Below, piece after piece: positions 5,965-6,176 of a DNA stretch of 6,176 nucleotides. Under the pieces are notes generated by a model. It saw nothing but the letters and a program-made list of their open reading frames with translations. It was not told where the DNA came from and made no database searches. This DNA is from Polynucleobacter meluiroseus. Lineage in GTDB: Bacteria > Verrucomicrobiota > Verrucomicrobiia > Opitutales > UBA953. The stretch's first letter is position 1; each line of letters starts with the position of its first letter. The DNA is taken from NCBI GenBank assembly GCA_943323725.2, contig CALPIW020000097.1, positions 1 to 6,176 on the forward strand, in the 5' to 3' direction. Position numbers and translations under genes: made by a program.

Positions 5965-6176
5965 TCACTCCGGCTTCGGCACGTTCAGCTGCTGGAGCCG
6001 GAAGGCGCCGCTCTCCGTCGGGAGCACCACGTAGAGCGCGCAGTCGCGGCTCTGGGCGAGCGCGACCATCACGTGCCACTGGTCCTGGCGGACTCCGGCG
6101 ACCACGAACATCGGCATCGCGCCGGGTTCGGTGCCCGAAGGCTCCTCGATCGCCACGCCCGTATGCATGACGTCGA
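5965..6176 (-). CDS. C-terminal part of an unrecognised protein (5' end outside window)
   Basis: An open frame runs from the right edge of the window to a TGA at 5965-5967, giving about 70 codons. An ATG exists at 6168, but the frame stays open to the edge, so this is most likely the tail of a longer gene. The visible sequence alternates polar and hydrophobic stretches (FVVAGV, WHVMVALA, CALYVVLP, FRLQQLNV), which suggests a small beta-rich domain; it ends in NVPKPE. I do not recognise the family and see no catalytic motif or membrane segment. The stop codon is directly adjacent to the stop of the HDAC-family gene (TGATCA). That tight fit and protein-like composition support real coding. A short non-coding or spurious frame remains possible. 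Confidence 0.55.
   Translation of the reverse strand, partial: DVMHTGVAIEEPSGTEPGAMPMFVVAGVRQDQWHVMVALAQSRDCALYVVLPTESGAFRLQQLNVPKPE

Overview
The window looks like chromosomal DNA of a GC-rich (roughly 60-65 % by eye), gene-dense bacterium. Verrucomicrobiota, perhaps an Opitutae-like lineage, is the best guess. The reasons are the secreted sialate-O-acetylesterase-type and SGNH esterases, a GYF_2-domain protein, and the near absence of Shine-Dalgarno motifs before the starts. This is an inference from protein style; there is no rRNA or other marker gene, and Planctomycetota cannot be excluded.

Layout. Positions 1-4137 hold five genes, all on the + strand and tightly packed: (i) the 3' end of a sialate O-acetylesterase-like gene (1-332); (ii) a secreted SGNH-like hydrolase with an altered GHS nucleophile block (341-1189); (iii) a class I glutamine amidotransferase (1275-1997); (iv) a secreted GDSL/SGNH hydrolase (2038-2862); (v) a cytoplasmic protein with an N-terminal GYF_2 domain, a helical middle and a C-terminal PH/GRAM-like domain (2866-4137). 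Gaps are 8, 85, 40 and 3 nt, so co-transcription of at least (i)-(ii) and (iv)-(v) is likely. A convergent gene on the - strand follows after only 6 nt. It is a microbial-type poly(ADP-ribose) glycohydrolase (4144-4989) with the full GGG-X7-QEE signature. A 105-bp divergent intergenic region separates it from a zinc-dependent histone-deacetylase-family hydrolase (5095-5964) on the + strand. The last gene (5965 to the window edge, - strand) is the C-terminal part of an unrecognised protein, and its stop codon directly abuts the HDAC stop (TGA|TCA).

Functional picture. The left half combines exported carbohydrate or ester deacylation (three proteins of the SGNH superfamily, two with a visible signal peptide) with two cytoplasmic genes of unclear link. 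The right half pairs two enzymes that remove acyl and ADP-ribosyl groups, divergently arranged around a shared control region. That region carries a good sigma70-like promoter whose expected start point falls on the HDAC ATG, which suggests a leaderless mRNA. I see no tRNA, rRNA, CRISPR array, insertion sequence, attachment site or phage gene. The most notable items are the PARG/HDAC pair, the HDAC active-site variant and the leaderless promoter; none of these is proof of a new system.
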